Shown here: positions 26,609 to 41,500 of the stretch, piece after piece | How positions within the stretch are numbered: position 1 is the stretch's first letter | Layout of the letters: every line of letters starts with the position of its first letter | Assembly (NCBI GenBank): GCA_003344405.1 | Contig: NOWV01000108.1 | Coordinates: 186,001 to 250,000, forward strand | Direction: 5' to 3' | DNA from: Trichoplax sp. H2 | Lineage: Eukaryota > Placozoa > Uniplacotomia > Trichoplacea | DNA length: 64,000 nucleotides | Notes under the pieces: generated by a model | Database searches by the model: none | What the model saw: the letters and a program-made list of their open reading frames with translations, nothing else | Told to the model about the DNA's origin: nothing | Made by a program: the position numbers and the translations under genes

Positions 26609-27897
26609 GATCAATGAACATCAAGGTATGACGCAAGATTAAGGGTAAAAGTATCCGGTGGTAATGATACAAAACGCAAGAAAAAGATGATCAAAACAGA
26701 AACAGAAATTGAACAGCCATCTTCCTCTTACTTCGTCTCGAACTGTATAAGTACTGTAGGACGGCAATAGTAATATAATGTAGAGTACAGTATAAGGTGC
26801 AAAATGAACGTCATCCATTTATCTAGTGTTTACCTTAACTTCGCCTCTAGCGCTGTAGAAGATGAGATTTAGGCTGACTACTAATTTGAACAGAATAGCT
26901 CCAAGCTCCTCCGGCGACTTTGTCAACAGTAAAGTCCAATGGCGCAACTCAGAACAACAGCTCGATTAGCTATATAAGGGCTGCTAAAGAGCTTTTTAAT
27001 AAGTAAGACTCCTAGATGGAATTCTGAAGATATGCTACGGACTACGAGGACTTTTTTGAGGTCTTTATTTGATAAGTCCAACAAGGCTGTGCCAAAGTAT
27101 TTCATTTTACTAAGATTATCGACTGCTCAGGAATGAGCAAAGTTAAAAAGAAATGAATGACTAAAACTAGAGGTTACTTTCGACAAGAGCAGAAAGAAAT
27201 GTTTACTGTACTTGTATAGGAATTTGGGGAACCAACGGTAAAGTCTAGTAGAGAGGCTAATGACTGCATTGTCTAGTTCGAGGTAGATCTAATTTGGGTA
27301 TCAATTTTTAGGCTAAAATTGATTCACTATTATTCTTCAAAGGTAATATTAGCTGATGATCATGTCCATATTATCCATTATTCGATACGTTGTACATCAG
27401 CTTTTCACGGCATCAAATGATAGCAATCAATCAATAAAGAGCATTGGTAAAATTTGAACGGATCTGAATATTGGCCAATTTCGGCCTTTCGTTCATCATG
27501 ACAGTGGACAACCCTAATGATGACCACATATCATTATGGATAAATCTCGAAATAGAATACGTATAGTATACGAAGATAAGGCTATCCAAGTAGAACATCC
27601 ATGCAAAACTCTTTCATATTTTTACTGATCATTACGTATAATTTGCTGTCTGAATGAAATACAATATTCATGTTTTTACATCATTTTAGCCATTTGTATT
27701 GGAAGCTCGGGGTTTAATCTTAAGAAATGATTCCTGTTATTGATATCATCGAATACAATGGAAAATGCTGCTTCGAATAATATAACTTTCACCTTTATGA
27801 CCTACATTACGTCGTACTATCTATAAAAAATGAGATTTTTAGTCCTAACAAAATGAATGGAATTAATCAATGGCTACTGTACTGAAACATTTTTGTG
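26609..27897. other. Intergenic, no gene seen
   Basis: Presumed promoter of the RIMOC1-like gene at its left end. Short open frames here (for example on the minus strand at 26923-27105) resemble nothing known and lack splice support. Confidence 0.45.
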
Positions 27898-29479
27898 TGG
27901 CTCCAACAACACTTGATATTAGTCCAATTGGTAATTGATATACGCGTCCGTAAATATACAGTAGGATTCTACTAGACATGACTGCCATCTATCTTGAATA
28001 GAATTTAGACGCAGCTACTTTAATAACAAATTGATCTTCTATTGTCTAATTCGTCTTTTATTTTCCTTACTGTCTATGATGCTATAAAGTGAAGAGAATC
28101 AATTAGCAAGATTTAAACATCATTTCTGCAGTAGTCCAACTTGGAGGACCGACTGAGAGACTATAAAGTAAGGGTTTAATATCCGGTTTGCTCCCTCTCG
28201 TCATCCTTAGCATAGGACATCAAGAACTCTCCTAGCCATTGCAACGTTTAGTTTACAGTAAATGCTGCGTAAAATGATTTTTAGTGGAGTGCATAGTGTC
28301 GATTGTACAAGCCAGTGTTAACCCTTCTACTGTCCAATTGGTCTTTTATTTTCCTCACTGTCTATGATACTATAAAGTGAAGAGAATCAATTAGCAAGAT
28401 TTAAACATCATTTCTGCAGTAGCCCAACTTGGGGGACCGACTGAGAGGCTATAAAGCAAGGGTTTAATATCCGGTTTGCACCCTCTCGTCATCCTTAGCA
28501 TAGGACATCAAGAACTCTCCTAGCCATTGCAACGTTTAGTTTACAGTAAATGCTGCGTAAAATGATTTTTAGTGGAGTGCATAGTGTCGATTGTACAAGC
28601 CAGTCTTGACCCTTACGAGTCCATAGCGTTGTACTTGGCCATATCGATTTCTTGGCCAGCTGGCAAATTGCTGTCGACAGAAACGCGCTGCCATAGAAAT
28701 CTCTCGACACGATGATCAGACTCTTTGCCCTTGTACCTACGTCCGATCTGTCCGTGTCCTAGATCCAAGACTTCAAGTACTGCCTGCAATCGTACTCACT
28801 CATTCTTCATACACATCATTGGGGGTGANNNNNNNNNNNNNNNNNNNNTGGCTCCAACAACACTTGATATTAGTCCAATTGGCAATTGATATACGCGTCC
28901 GTAAATATGCAGTAGGATTCTACTAGACATGATTGCCATCTATCTTGAATAGAATTTAGACGCAGCTACTTTAATAACAAATTGATCTTCTACTGTCCAA
29001 TTGGTCTTTTATTTTACTCACTGTCTATGATGCTATAAAGTGAAGAGAATCAATTAGCAAGATTTAGACATCATTTCTGCAGTAGTCCAACTTGGGGGAC
29101 CGACTGAGAGACTTTTATAATAAAGTAAGGGTTCAATATCCGGTTTGCTCCCTCTCGTCATCCTTAGCATAGGACATCAAGAACTCTCCTAGCCATTGCA
29201 ACGTTTAGTTTACAGTAAATGCTGCGTAAAATGATTTTTAGTGGAGTGCATAGTGTCGATTGTACAAGCCAGTCTTGACCCTTACGAGTCCATAGCGTTG
29301 TACTTGGCCAGCTGGCAAATTGCTGTCGACAGAAAAGCGCTGCCATAGAAATCTCTCGACACGATGATCAGACTCTTTGCCCTTGTACCTACGTCCGATC
29401 TGTCCGTGTCCTAGATCCAAGACTTCAAGTACTGCCTGCAATCGTACTCACTCATTCTTCATACACATCATTGGGGGTG
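27898..29479. repeat. Local segmental duplication, partial plus full copies, directly upstream of AGL
   Basis: The full unit is 28849-29479 (about 630 bases). To its left, 27898-28310 repeats its left part and roughly 28334-28828 repeats its right part, so a core of about 270 bases (for example 28050-28310) occurs three times. Copies are nearly identical. One clear difference is a 17-base segment, present near 28640 and missing near 29310, that is bounded by direct TTGGCCA repeats, as expected for slippage. Minus-strand frames of 60-71 codons inside the copies are not recognisable. The assembly gap lies exactly between copies. Confidence 0.85.
28829..28848. other. Assembly gap (20 N)
   Basis: Twenty consecutive undetermined bases between two copies of the duplicated block. 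The neat size suggests a placeholder and not a measured length, so copy number here is unreliable. Confidence 0.95.
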
Positions 29480-29581
29480 AGGTGAGTACCAGGTCAGCCC
29501 TCGACTTCATCTACCTACTGGCATTTTTCACAGAAAATTTCACAGCACTTTTCCTGCTGGTTAGCCATTGCTGCTTTCAAG

Positions 29582-32500
29582 ATGTCCTCCAATTTCCGTG
29601 CTCTAAAGTTAGGCCAGGATACTGTCAGTGAAAAAATACTCTATCGTTTAGAAATTGGTAAGTAATGAAGGTTTAGTTGAAGATCGTTGTTTGAATCGGT
29701 CAGTAAATTGAATGGTTATGGAGGTGGACAAGACGAGTGTTTTCGTCGATCAGCTGTGACTTCGTCATGCAGTGAAATGAAAATTTTTTTTGCAGTAACC
29801 TTTAGTCAATGATTGACAGTGATTAAGTGCTCTTTCCTTTTCAATATTACCTATAATCAGTGATATAGTTAAAGGATTGGATAGTCGATCAATTGAACAT
29901 ACTGGAGGTAGTAGTGTGGAGTAAAATAAACTAATGAATGGTGATGACAATTAGAATGATTACTGTTATGAGTAGTGTCTTCCATGGATGCTCGTCGTAA
30001 AGATAGCGTTTGAGTTTTTTTTCCACAATTTTCTAACCATTACATGTTGTATTGTCAGAGATATTGAACATACAAACCTTAATTAACGTCATTACTTTAG
30101 AATACTCTATTTCCATCTTGACAAAGACTTGCTACAATTGTACTCTTGCAGGAGTGCCAGTTAGGGAATGGCTGACTACTAGAAAGTACTCGCACTTCTT
30201 AGCATTACCAATCGTATGCAAATCAGATTGAGTGCTCCCTCTAGTGGAAAGTCTTTACGCTACAGACACTTCTGATTTCAATATGACTCTATGTAAGTTG
30301 GACAAGATTGCAATATTACCTGCATTACTCCTCTTACTTTGATACAGATGTAGTTTAAAATAGTGACAATGATTGCTCTGCATCGATCATGGTGCTGCGT
30401 GTTGTCTATTCCAGATGTTTTATTTAGTTAATATCAAATAAAGGCTAATTTTGCAAAATTTTGCGGTATCGTAGCAGGTACCTTCGCTACGAGATTCTTA
30501 TTGCATGAAACAGGTGCATAGTACTTGCTGTGCTTTGGTTTCAATAATGTTTAAACACGAACAAGTTTGTTTTCATTTATTAATTTACTTACGGCGTATA
30601 TTAAATAAAGCTGATAGTGATCATACATCCAAGATTTGTCAACTAGGATACATAAAATATCTCTACAGTATACGAGTGCTAGCCTTGCTGTGTTATATCA
30701 GAAAAGAATTACTGACTGTAATCTGTGGTGGACGATAATTTCAGTAGGCGAATGTTTTATATGGAATTACATAAGAACATTTTCATCGATCAATTTTTGA
30801 ATTTTTTTTATAGATAATTTCGATCTGTTTATAATATTTACCGATTAAAATAGAATCTACAGTATACGTTAATAAATAATGATAATATTACTGTAAGCAA
30901 AAAAGAACGTACAGTACTTCATTTTAGATAGATAGGATGAATGGAAGCCTTTATAAGCTTAGAAGTGCCAGGTGTTTATTGTGATACCTTCCTACAATAA
31001 CGGACTGAAAGTAATAAATGATAAATACTCTTGTTCATCAAATGAGAATGCAACGAGAATTTTCTTGCCGTATCAGGCTCTTTTTCTTTCACATATTTAA
31101 GAATGATAAATTAGAACTAAAGCGAACGTGCAAATAAGGTATTTTGTACCAACATGCGGTACTTGCACCCTTTATAAATATCTCCTTAGCAAAGTCCATT
31201 CGATATTGGCAAGGCTACTTTTCCTTTCATTACATTCCTTGGGTGATATTTGCAAAGCGCAATAAAAACACAACACTAATCGAAGTTTCTTTAAATAATT
31301 AGCGCGAGTATTCGTTGATATTCAAGATTCTATATTCTGTATTGTTGATTTATTACTAATACATAATATACAATAATGGAACGAATTTTTTATTAATAGA
31401 TCGAAGACATACCACATAATGCAGGTTGATAGTGTAATACTATAGAGTATACATCGATCATTGTACTACCTGCATCAGCAGGGATTAAATGTTTCTATGA
31501 GTGTAAAGCCAGCCCATATATCCCATTTTTAATTAGTATATATGTAACAGTAATAAATAGATAGTGGATTAAATGTTTCTATGAGCGTAAAGCCAGCCCA
31601 TATATCCCATTTTTAATTAGTATATATGTAACAGTAATAAATAGATAGTGGATTAAATGTTTCTATGAGTGTAAAGCCAGCCCATGTATCCCATTTTTAA
31701 TTAGTATATATGTAACAGTAATAAATAGATAGTGATGTTTCATAGAAATTTGACAATGTATGAAATAATCCATTGAATTAGGGCTACAATAGCAATATTA
31801 AACTATTCCCACATCAATATGATTGGGATATTAATGTTTATTTCCACAGTATTTACTATTTATATTTGTAATCTATATTATATAAAGCTCGATTCTACCC
31901 AAAATAATAATTATGATTGTATCTTAGATAGATTACGATCAAGACTAAATAGAAGTGATATTGTAAATTAGATTAAACGTTAATAATGCCTGAGTGATTT
32001 TATATATATTTTATACTTGCTTGGTGTAGTATAGTAGACTATACCTTATTCTATTCCACTACCATACCTCACAATATAGTTAGGCCAAGCTACATTATAA
32101 GATAAAATCTCCTTTACTACAGTTTATTACTAACAGAAGGTTTACATAAGCTAGTTATAACAGGAAAACAGTACCTCGGTACTTACTACGGCTCACTACG
32201 CTTGGCTTTACTACAGAGTATCCAATTTTACTTTTATCAAGGCATAAACTATAGTTTCCATTTTACCCTTAAAGTTAGTACAATCTTGGACGCAAGTTAT
32301 TTTATTAATTGATTTTCTTCCTTCGTTAGATATACGATAGTTCATGTTGGCCTATAGCGAAAGCTACAATTTTAAGTCTATTTTTTCATAATTAATAACA
32401 TAACGGACTTTATGGGCATTAAATAATTCCCTAAAGTTCATGTATCATAGCTCGAATAAGGATTATATATATATATAATGATATAAATTTCTATTGTACT

Positions 32501-35500
32501 GTTAAGAGGTTATGACATATATAACATAGTTCGTGAGATATTTTATAGAATAAATAGGCATTTTCTTTTAATATTTGGAAAAGGTTAATTTTTTAAGTTC
32601 ATTATTTGCATTGTTAAATATGTAATCAATAACTCTATTTATTCTCAAAGGTACTTATACGTTTTGTATTCTTATTATCTTCAATTCCTTTCTGCGTGCT
32701 ATACGTGTAATGGTTGTGGTTGTAGTTGTTGGTAGTTATTATCTGAAACTATAGTATTTAAAAATTATGATTACATTTCACAATAGTTATCATTCTCAGA
32801 ATTTTTTAAGCTATCAAATTAAAATGATACAATAGATATCATAAATAGCATTTTAGTGGTTAAATAGTTACTAATTTTTATGATTTCTATATTTATTATG
32901 TATAAATGTAGGCAGTACTGTTCAGTTTTTACTTGGTTATCAATTGAAAAAAACAACTGCACGTATTCGCTTATTCTGTAATTATCCTCCAAATCATGAA
33001 AGCGGCGATTTTGATCGATCACATTATCATGAATTGCAATGGCATCAACAGGGCAATCATGAAAAATATTGCCAATTATCACTAAAAACGCCAGGTGCTT
33101 TTCAATTCTATTATCAAATTGAAGATAGCGAATCGATAAGGTAAGCATTATATCTTTCATACACGTACAATAATTTCTGATATTGCCATACATTATTTGC
33201 TATTTCATTAAAAAATTATCGTAATTTGTTTGCGTACGTGCCTACAAATGAATGCAGGTGTAAAAATCTTGCTTTACTGTCTCAATATTCATGTACGAGC
33301 GTATTGTATTTTATTCTGTCAGTATAATTTAATATTTAACACTTTGGCTTATAGTATTACCCACTATTGTTAAGTCATTTACATAGCGTTCACTGGTAAA
33401 TTCAGTCTGTTTGACATTTGAAGTGTAAGATATGTAATTATTCTATACCTACAAATAAATGGTTGTAATGCACTGGTACAATATATAGTAATACTGTAGC
33501 AGAAGTTCTTTTCAAATAGGAAATAGGATATTATCAAGGTAGACTAGTGACCTTAGATATTATCATTAAGGATGAACATATAATAAATAAGAATGATTTC
33601 TTTGTTTACGTGCACCTTTGGTTACAATTTCCACGATATCAGTTTCATAGCTTTATCAACCAGTTTTGCATTGTACAGTACTATCCATCCGCTTATCAAA
33701 ATATCTTATTGCCTTCTTCGTCAGGATGGCATTGAGCTATTATTGTAAATAGATTAATTAACGGTTAGGAGTAGAAATATGTAATGTCAATAATTCTTAA
33801 AATATTTATCCGTCCGTAAGTAATTGACCCTTAGTACAACATGTAGTACGTATCGTATACATCATCCGATTTTGCTTAATAGCGATCAAAAGATGTTATA
33901 AAATGATATAAAAACATTACTTGATGATACTATCCATTAGTTTATTTGCTTTATACTTGCCATTAAATTTTGTTGGCAAGTGCGGTCTAGATGTCGACAG
34001 AACTTATAAAAATTTTTTCATTTCTGGTATTGCTTGGAATACACCAAGTTTAAATTGGCAATCACATTAGATGAATTTACCATTTACCGTACCGTTCCAT
34101 GCAGATGGAAAAATGCTATTTCAGCAAAGCTAATTATATTTGTGCGATTCAATAAACTCACGATACAACAGCTATCGTCAATACAATGCAATAGCTTTCT
34201 ACGGCTCAGTATGATTTAGCTGTAATATTCATATTGGCTTATGTTACATCGGCGTAATGAAACTGTTTTACTAGATTGACATTCAGCTCATCAAGTAAAA
34301 TACATAAAGCATACGGAAAATATATAAAAATAATATCGGAATGACAGTCATAGTATAGCTAGTACAGTAAAATATTCGCCTGACAGTAGGTATCAAGATA
34401 CTGATATATTTATAAATCCATCTTAGTCGATTATAATATATACAATTATTACATACGGTATTGTTAGCATGTGATTAATTATTCTGATTACTCGATATGT
34501 TATATTGGATGTACGGACAGTTAAGGAGAATTACTTTATGCGATCATAACTTTTATCGTGATTCCATGAATGCTTTGTTTCAAATCTTTACTCGCGAGTA
34601 ATACCGTTATTGTATATACAATTATGAATACAGCACTTGTAAACTTTATTCGATAGAGCTCCCTGCAATGCCTTGCATTAAATTAAAAAAAAATTATAAG
34701 ATTTAATTATTCATGGGACAGTCATCTACTGTCAAGGTCATTATTTCCAGTGAAGCATCGAAATGGCTTGTAAATTGAAATTTAGAGCTAATGCACATAC
34801 TTGTATGTTATAATTAACCAGATTAACAGCAAACGTTCAATATATGTAAAAGTAACTACAACGTTACATTACAGCGACTACAATTTGCTGAAAATACACC
34901 GCTTCAATATGCTGTAAAAATGTTTCATTATAAAAAGAATAGACAATGTGATAATGTATTCATAAAAACTAATACATTAATGGCTCGTTTATTCGCTGCT
35001 AATTAGCCATATATTACGTGAGTTTAAGAAACTATAATTTATTATGACAGGACAGCAGATAAATTCGTATTTAAGTCAGTAAATTTTATGTCTGCAGATA
35101 TAATCAGAGTAGTTATTTAGTGTTATTATTATTATTGATTTTACCGTGGTACTATATAATTTAAAGTATTAGAAAATGAAATGGTGCCGATAAATGCATA
35201 GTGCTTCTATTTTGAAAATGTTGTAATATTCCTTTATTATAATATTACTCTGTACGAGTATTTTAAATGCATTAACGGAACTAAATTACATAAATTGTGG
35301 CTTCGTATCGCTACATTAATATTAGCATTGAATAAATGTATTTTTCGATCTTTGAAAGTTGCTTTTAATAAAATACTTAGACATTGATACGGAATGATTG
35401 ATAGTAATAATTTACTTTATTTATTATTTTTGAATAATGCAGCAATAATGAAAAGTGTAAAGGATTTTTGGTTGTCGATCCTACTGTAATTGTCGCTGGT

Positions 35501-38500
35501 AAAGAATTACCGTTAGAGGCAATATGCAGCCAAACGGTACTAACTAAGTGCTTGGGACCACTCTCTGGATGGTTGGGACGGTTGCAAGTAGCTAAGGAAT
35601 GCTACTATAATGCTCTCCATTTTACTCCTTTACAAGAACTTGGTGCTTCTAAATCTTGTTATTCTTTGTATGATCAGCTGATGCCAAATTCGTTATTTAG
35701 TGACCAAGACATTGTAGATGTTGGCTTCGATGATATCCAGAGTAAGTACGCGTGTCGTCCATTCTCGATATTTGATCAATTTATCAGTTACCTGACTTAT
35801 TGATAAGATTATTGTATGTTAAACTGCTTGATGATTTGATTACGGTATAGAGGTCTTTAGAAAAATTGAAACTGAATGGGGAATGATGACGATTACCGAT
35901 GTTGTTTGGAATCATACATCATATGATACACCTTGGCTGAAGGAACATCCGGAAGCAACTTATAATTTAGTCAATTCTCCTCATCTTAGACCAGCTTTCT
36001 TGATCGATAGGGCTCTTTATCGACTAAGTTTGGATATCGTACGAGGAAAATGGCAATTTTGGGGATTAACTGATAATATTAAAAGCGATCGAGATTTAGA
36101 TATTATAGCTACAATTTTGCGTCAGTGCATATTACCGGAAATTAATCTGTATGAATTCTTTGCCGTTGATATAAACAAGGTGATAAATTGCTAGTTTTTT
36201 TAAGTAATACTTTTATAATTAAATTTGTATGCTCACGATGGTTTAATTTTGTATTCCAATGTAGATTATTTCGAATTTTCGAAAGGAATGCGAAAAAGTG
36301 GCATGTCCGGATATTTATTATGACAACGTTGCGAAAGAATTACAAGTCATTCAGGACCCAGAATACAAACGTTTTGGTAGTACCATAGATATGCAGGAAA
36401 TTTTAAAGTTTTTTAACGCAAAAAGGTAACTTTTGACATAAACTGTATTTCGGCATGTTAATGTACCCTTAATGTTACTGAAGATTTAAAGACCTTAAGC
36501 TCCTGGCTAATTACTGTAATGATCATAAATATAACGAATATAGATATTTTGTATAAATGCTACAATGTAATACTATAATTTATTACTTTATACCTGTATA
36601 TTCTTGTTAATGATTACTTTTTCATTATGGTAGGATTGACGCTCTCGATGAAGAGGAAAGGATATCATGCAACTGTGAATGGCTTAGAATTGCATTGCAA
36701 GACATAAATAAACAAGCTAAAGAAAAAGCTGATGGAATTATTGAAAATGTAGTTCGAAGTGTAAGTGATAACGCCCGATATGAAAGAATTGATGAAAATG
36801 GACCCAAACACGCTAGTATTACAGATGAATGTCCTTTGGTGCCGAGGTACAGTTCCGTAAATTTCCTATTCTCTTTAGTCAACAGGTAATGCAGCAGTAA
36901 TAGCTTTAGGCTTACATTCAGGTTTATATTGTAGATATTTTCATTGTCCATATGAAATCAAGAGTTTAGAGGAAGAGGAAGATGTTATGAATAATCCAGA
37001 GTTGGCTTGTCATATCGCAGCTCTTAATGGTTGGGTGTTTAATGATGACCCGTTGAAAAACTTTGCTGAACCAGATTCGGAAGTATATCTGAGGAGATTT
37101 CTTATATGTTGGGGTGATAGTTGTAAGTTGCGTTATGGCAAAAAGCCTGAAGATTCGCCGTTTCTTTGGGATTACATGCGTCGATATTCTGAATTGATGG
37201 CAAAGTATGATCTTAAAACTATAATCCTATAATTAAAATATTCAGCGTATATATGCTTTACTTGTATATTTGTATTACTTAAAAAGTGTATTGTTATACT
37301 ATAATGTAAAGTGTGCAAAGTAATAGAAAAAGTTGATAATTTGTACTCAATCATCCATTACTTAAATTCGAGTTTAGATTATGCCATGGTTTACGGATCG
37401 ATAATTGCCACAGTACTCCTATTCATGTAGCTCAGGTAAGCTTCATTTTGCTTGCTTTTGTGATATTGTATTACTCTTGAATTGTGATAGCGTAAATATA
37501 TCACACTTCTACAAAAGGGTAATGATAGTATTAGGATTTTTTAGTGCGTGCATGGAATGTTTTGCTACAATGGATATGGAATCAATTATTTACTAAATAT
37601 GTGCTTTAAATTAAATAAAGGTTGGGCGCCTGTGATTTGAAATTAGTTTTATATTGTAACAATTGTTATCTTATATATAGTATTTATTAGATGCTGCTCG
37701 AAAGGTTCGGCCGCAATTGTTTATTGTTGCAGAACTTTTTACGAACTCTGAAGATATCGATAACGTGTTTGTTAACAATCTCGGCATTACTTGCCTGATA
37801 AGAGGTAACTACAGTATATACATTAAAGTTGCACGTATATGGTGTGACTACTATACTTTGTTTTATAAATATTCTCAAATAGATATTTCATGTTGTATAA
37901 TAATTGTATTAAAATATATCTAAAACATTGTGGTTTACTACGATTCTTATTTATTACCGTATACGCATATGTGAAAGAATTGAGCTTAATATTTAAAACT
38001 TTGATTTATTAGAAATGCTAAATGCTCCTAATTCCCATGAAGAAGGAAGATTAGTTTATAAATACGGAGGAAATCCAATTGGATCCTTCTCTAAATCAGC
38101 ATATACCCCACTAACACGGTGTACGACTCCTGCAATACTTACTGTCGTAACGCATGATAATCAATGTCTCCTAAAGGTTGGACAATTATCTTTCATGGAA
38201 CGCTAGCAATAATAATAAATTACAACTATGAATGGATAGATAACGAACAACTAATTTAAGTTGATTTTATATCGTCTATTTTATAATCTATTCGTTTTTG
38301 ATAAATTTTGTAATTAATCTTTACGGAACTGTCATGTTTTAACTGATATTTCCATAGGTTCGCTCTATTTGGGACTGTCTGCCAACTGTAGCTCTGACTG
38401 CAATGGCTAGTTGCTCTTTCGGCTCGACACGGGGTTTTGATGAATTGGTTCCAATTCAGGTATTGTTAATGAGAACTCTAAACTAGTTTATACTAGTATA

Positions 38501-41500
38501 AATGTTCTTGTAAATAGAAAGATTTTATATCAACTTTCGAACATCATTAATTGAAGTTCCTAAATAAATCTACTTATCAGTGTATATGCAATATATCTGT
38601 AATAGGAAGACATCTTATATATAGATGATTTATAACAATTTAGATATCAGTGGTATCTGAAGACCGCTTTTACACAACTTGGACGGAGGGTAAAATTCAA
38701 CCTAGTGATAAACATGGCTTAGTAGGTAAAACACAAGGCATTATTCAAGCGGTGGGCAGTCTTAATAGACTACATTGCTCCATGGGTTATGGGCATTTTA
38801 ATGAGGTATAGCTAGCTATTAGCATTCTATTTATAGATCTTTACTTCATCTATGCTTTATTTCATGATACAGGTTTATGTGGATCAAATGGATCAAGATA
38901 CGGTAGCTGTAACTAGATTCTGCTCTGAAATGAATCAGTCGATTATACTGGTTGCACGCTCTTGCTTTAGTGAACCGAAGATTACTGATGTTCCCATGCT
39001 GTATAATCCTGCCCAGGGGACTGGCTCTCTGAAACCAGTATTTATTGAAGGTAGATTTCAAATATGGTTACTTTCTTGGGTAGATAATGGTGATCGCCAT
39101 TAGATTGCTGTTGTTTTGGTGATAGTATTTTCTGAGTTTAACACATTGGCATAGTGTAACTATTAATATACTACAATGTACTAGCAGTATTTAATTGCTT
39201 AATACCAATACTATGATACTGATGACAATAGGGCAGATACTAGAGGTTATCGTGGAAGCTAGACTTTTAGTTCGTGATAATCCAATGGAATATGTAAACT
39301 CTCCAGAATTTATAACCGGATGGTGGCAATCTCATATACTTGATATGAGAGAAAATATCAAGTATCAAGATTCACAAATGATTAGTGTACAAAGGCATAA
39401 TCATACCAAACAAGAGGTTAACTTTGTTAGCTTTCCTCCTGGTAGTGTTGTAGCTTTGCGGTAAGGAATTAAGCATTGCTTAGTTGTTATTTCGTGTTAG
39501 TATGTTACACAGATAGTTTTTAGGTGGTGAATGTTATACTTATCGACTAAGAGATATCGGATGTGCATTTTTTGTAGAGTCCAAATGGAATCTTCGTCAT
39601 ATGATGCTATTTCTGTTATAAAAGAGTGCCTTGCTGGCTTAAGAAATCATAATAAAAATACACAACTAGATAGTGTATTATTTTTTTCGGTTATTGAGAA
39701 ACTGAGCTTAGTTGAACTTAACTATGTGTTATACCGATGTAACTCTGAAGAAAAAGATGATAATACTGGAAGTAGTACCTATGTAGTGCCAGATTTTGGT
39801 GAACTCGTTTACTGCGGTTTACAAGGTATTTATTACTTTTGTCAACTGATTTTAGTTGTACCCTTTCTGGAGCGTATTTTAATTTCATCCCCTGATATCT
39901 GTGGCATATTGTAGGTTTCGTATCTGTACTTGATAAAATTCGGCAGAATAATGATCTTGGTCATTCATTATGCAAAAATCTTCGTGAAGGCCCTTGGATG
40001 ATGGATTATATCAGTAATAGATTGAAAGCAAAGCCGTCAACATGGGAAGTTAGTTTAATTTGAAAAGTTTAAGTTAGACATATCATATTATTATAGTGTA
40101 TTAAGATGATAGCGGCGGAGATTACTCTGTAAATATAGTATTGAATCTTAAAACTTTTAATTATTCCTGACAGCTAGGACATTGGTTTCAATTGATATTT
40201 AAGTATTTAAAAGTAATCCCTACATATTTACGTCCGAAGTTCTTCGATGATATACTGAAAACGGTTAGCGAATTGCTTTTAGAGGCCTGTTGGAGTAAAA
40301 TGTCCGGGTAATAAATAAATCTCATTTGCTTAAAAACTTTCTTTGTATCAAGACTACTGTGATTACTATGCGTGGTAAGCGTGATGATAACTTTTGTAAG
40401 TCGTTCTTGATATTGTTGATTGACTTTACAGCTTTATCAGAAATGGTACGGTATTTGTGCGTGCTTTGGCTTTGAGTTCAGTTCAGCTAGTTGGTGAATG
40501 CAAATCTGCTGCATTACCATCTGTTATTAAGGACCCGTATATTACCAAAAAGCAAATTAATTTTAAATTGCAGCTACCTAGCATGGCTGCTGGTTTACCA
40601 CACTTCAGTACTGGATCAATGAGATGTTGGGGACGGGATACGTTTATTGCCTTGCGCGGTTTAATGCTGACTACTGGTAGATATGAAGAGGCCAGGTATA
40701 ATATACATTGGTGTAATTGATATTATTGAAGTTTATTGAAAAGTCGTTTATTACTGATTTTTTACATGAAATGTATCATGATTAGGGATATAATTTTTGC
40801 TTTTGGTGGATGCTTACGACATGGATTAATACCGAATTTATTGGATAAAGGCATAAATGCTCGATATAACTGCCGAGATGCTACATGGTGGTGGTTACAA
40901 TGTATTCAGGATTATTGTACATTTGTTCATAATGGCCATATGATATTACAATATCCAGTCGCTCGGATGTATCCATCCGATGATGATGAACCAAAAATAA
41001 AGGGTGAAGTCGTAAGTTTCTATTTTGTTATTGCTACATTTTTACAAGCTTTATTCTTATAAATTTATCGCAATGCTACCTATTGCCGTGGTAGACACAA
41101 CCATTATGCGATATTATGCAAGAAGCGATGCAAAGACATATAAATGGGGTTACTTTTCGTGAACGCGGGGCAGGTCCAATGTTAGATCGGCATATGAAAG
41201 ATAAAGGTTTTGATGTATCATTTGGCGTTAACAGAACTACTGGATTTGTTTACGGTGGCAGCGAGCATAACTGTGGGACTTGGATGGATAAGATGGGTGA
41301 ATCAGTTGCAGCTGGTAATTGTGGTATTCCTGCGACGCCTAGGCATGTATTACTGTGGTGTATATGTTTTAAATTAGGAAAGTATTAAGTGCTAATTATT
41401 CGTTTAGGGATGGATCAGCCGTCGAAATTATTGGGTTATGTAAGTCTACGGTAAGATGGTTGGCAAAGCTATATAGGAAGGGATTATATCCTTATCAAGG

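Noticed and set aside
29238-29441. Minus-strand frame inside the duplicated block as a gene or transposon protein
   Set aside because: No recognised motif, and the equivalent frame in the other copy is disrupted by the 17-base difference.
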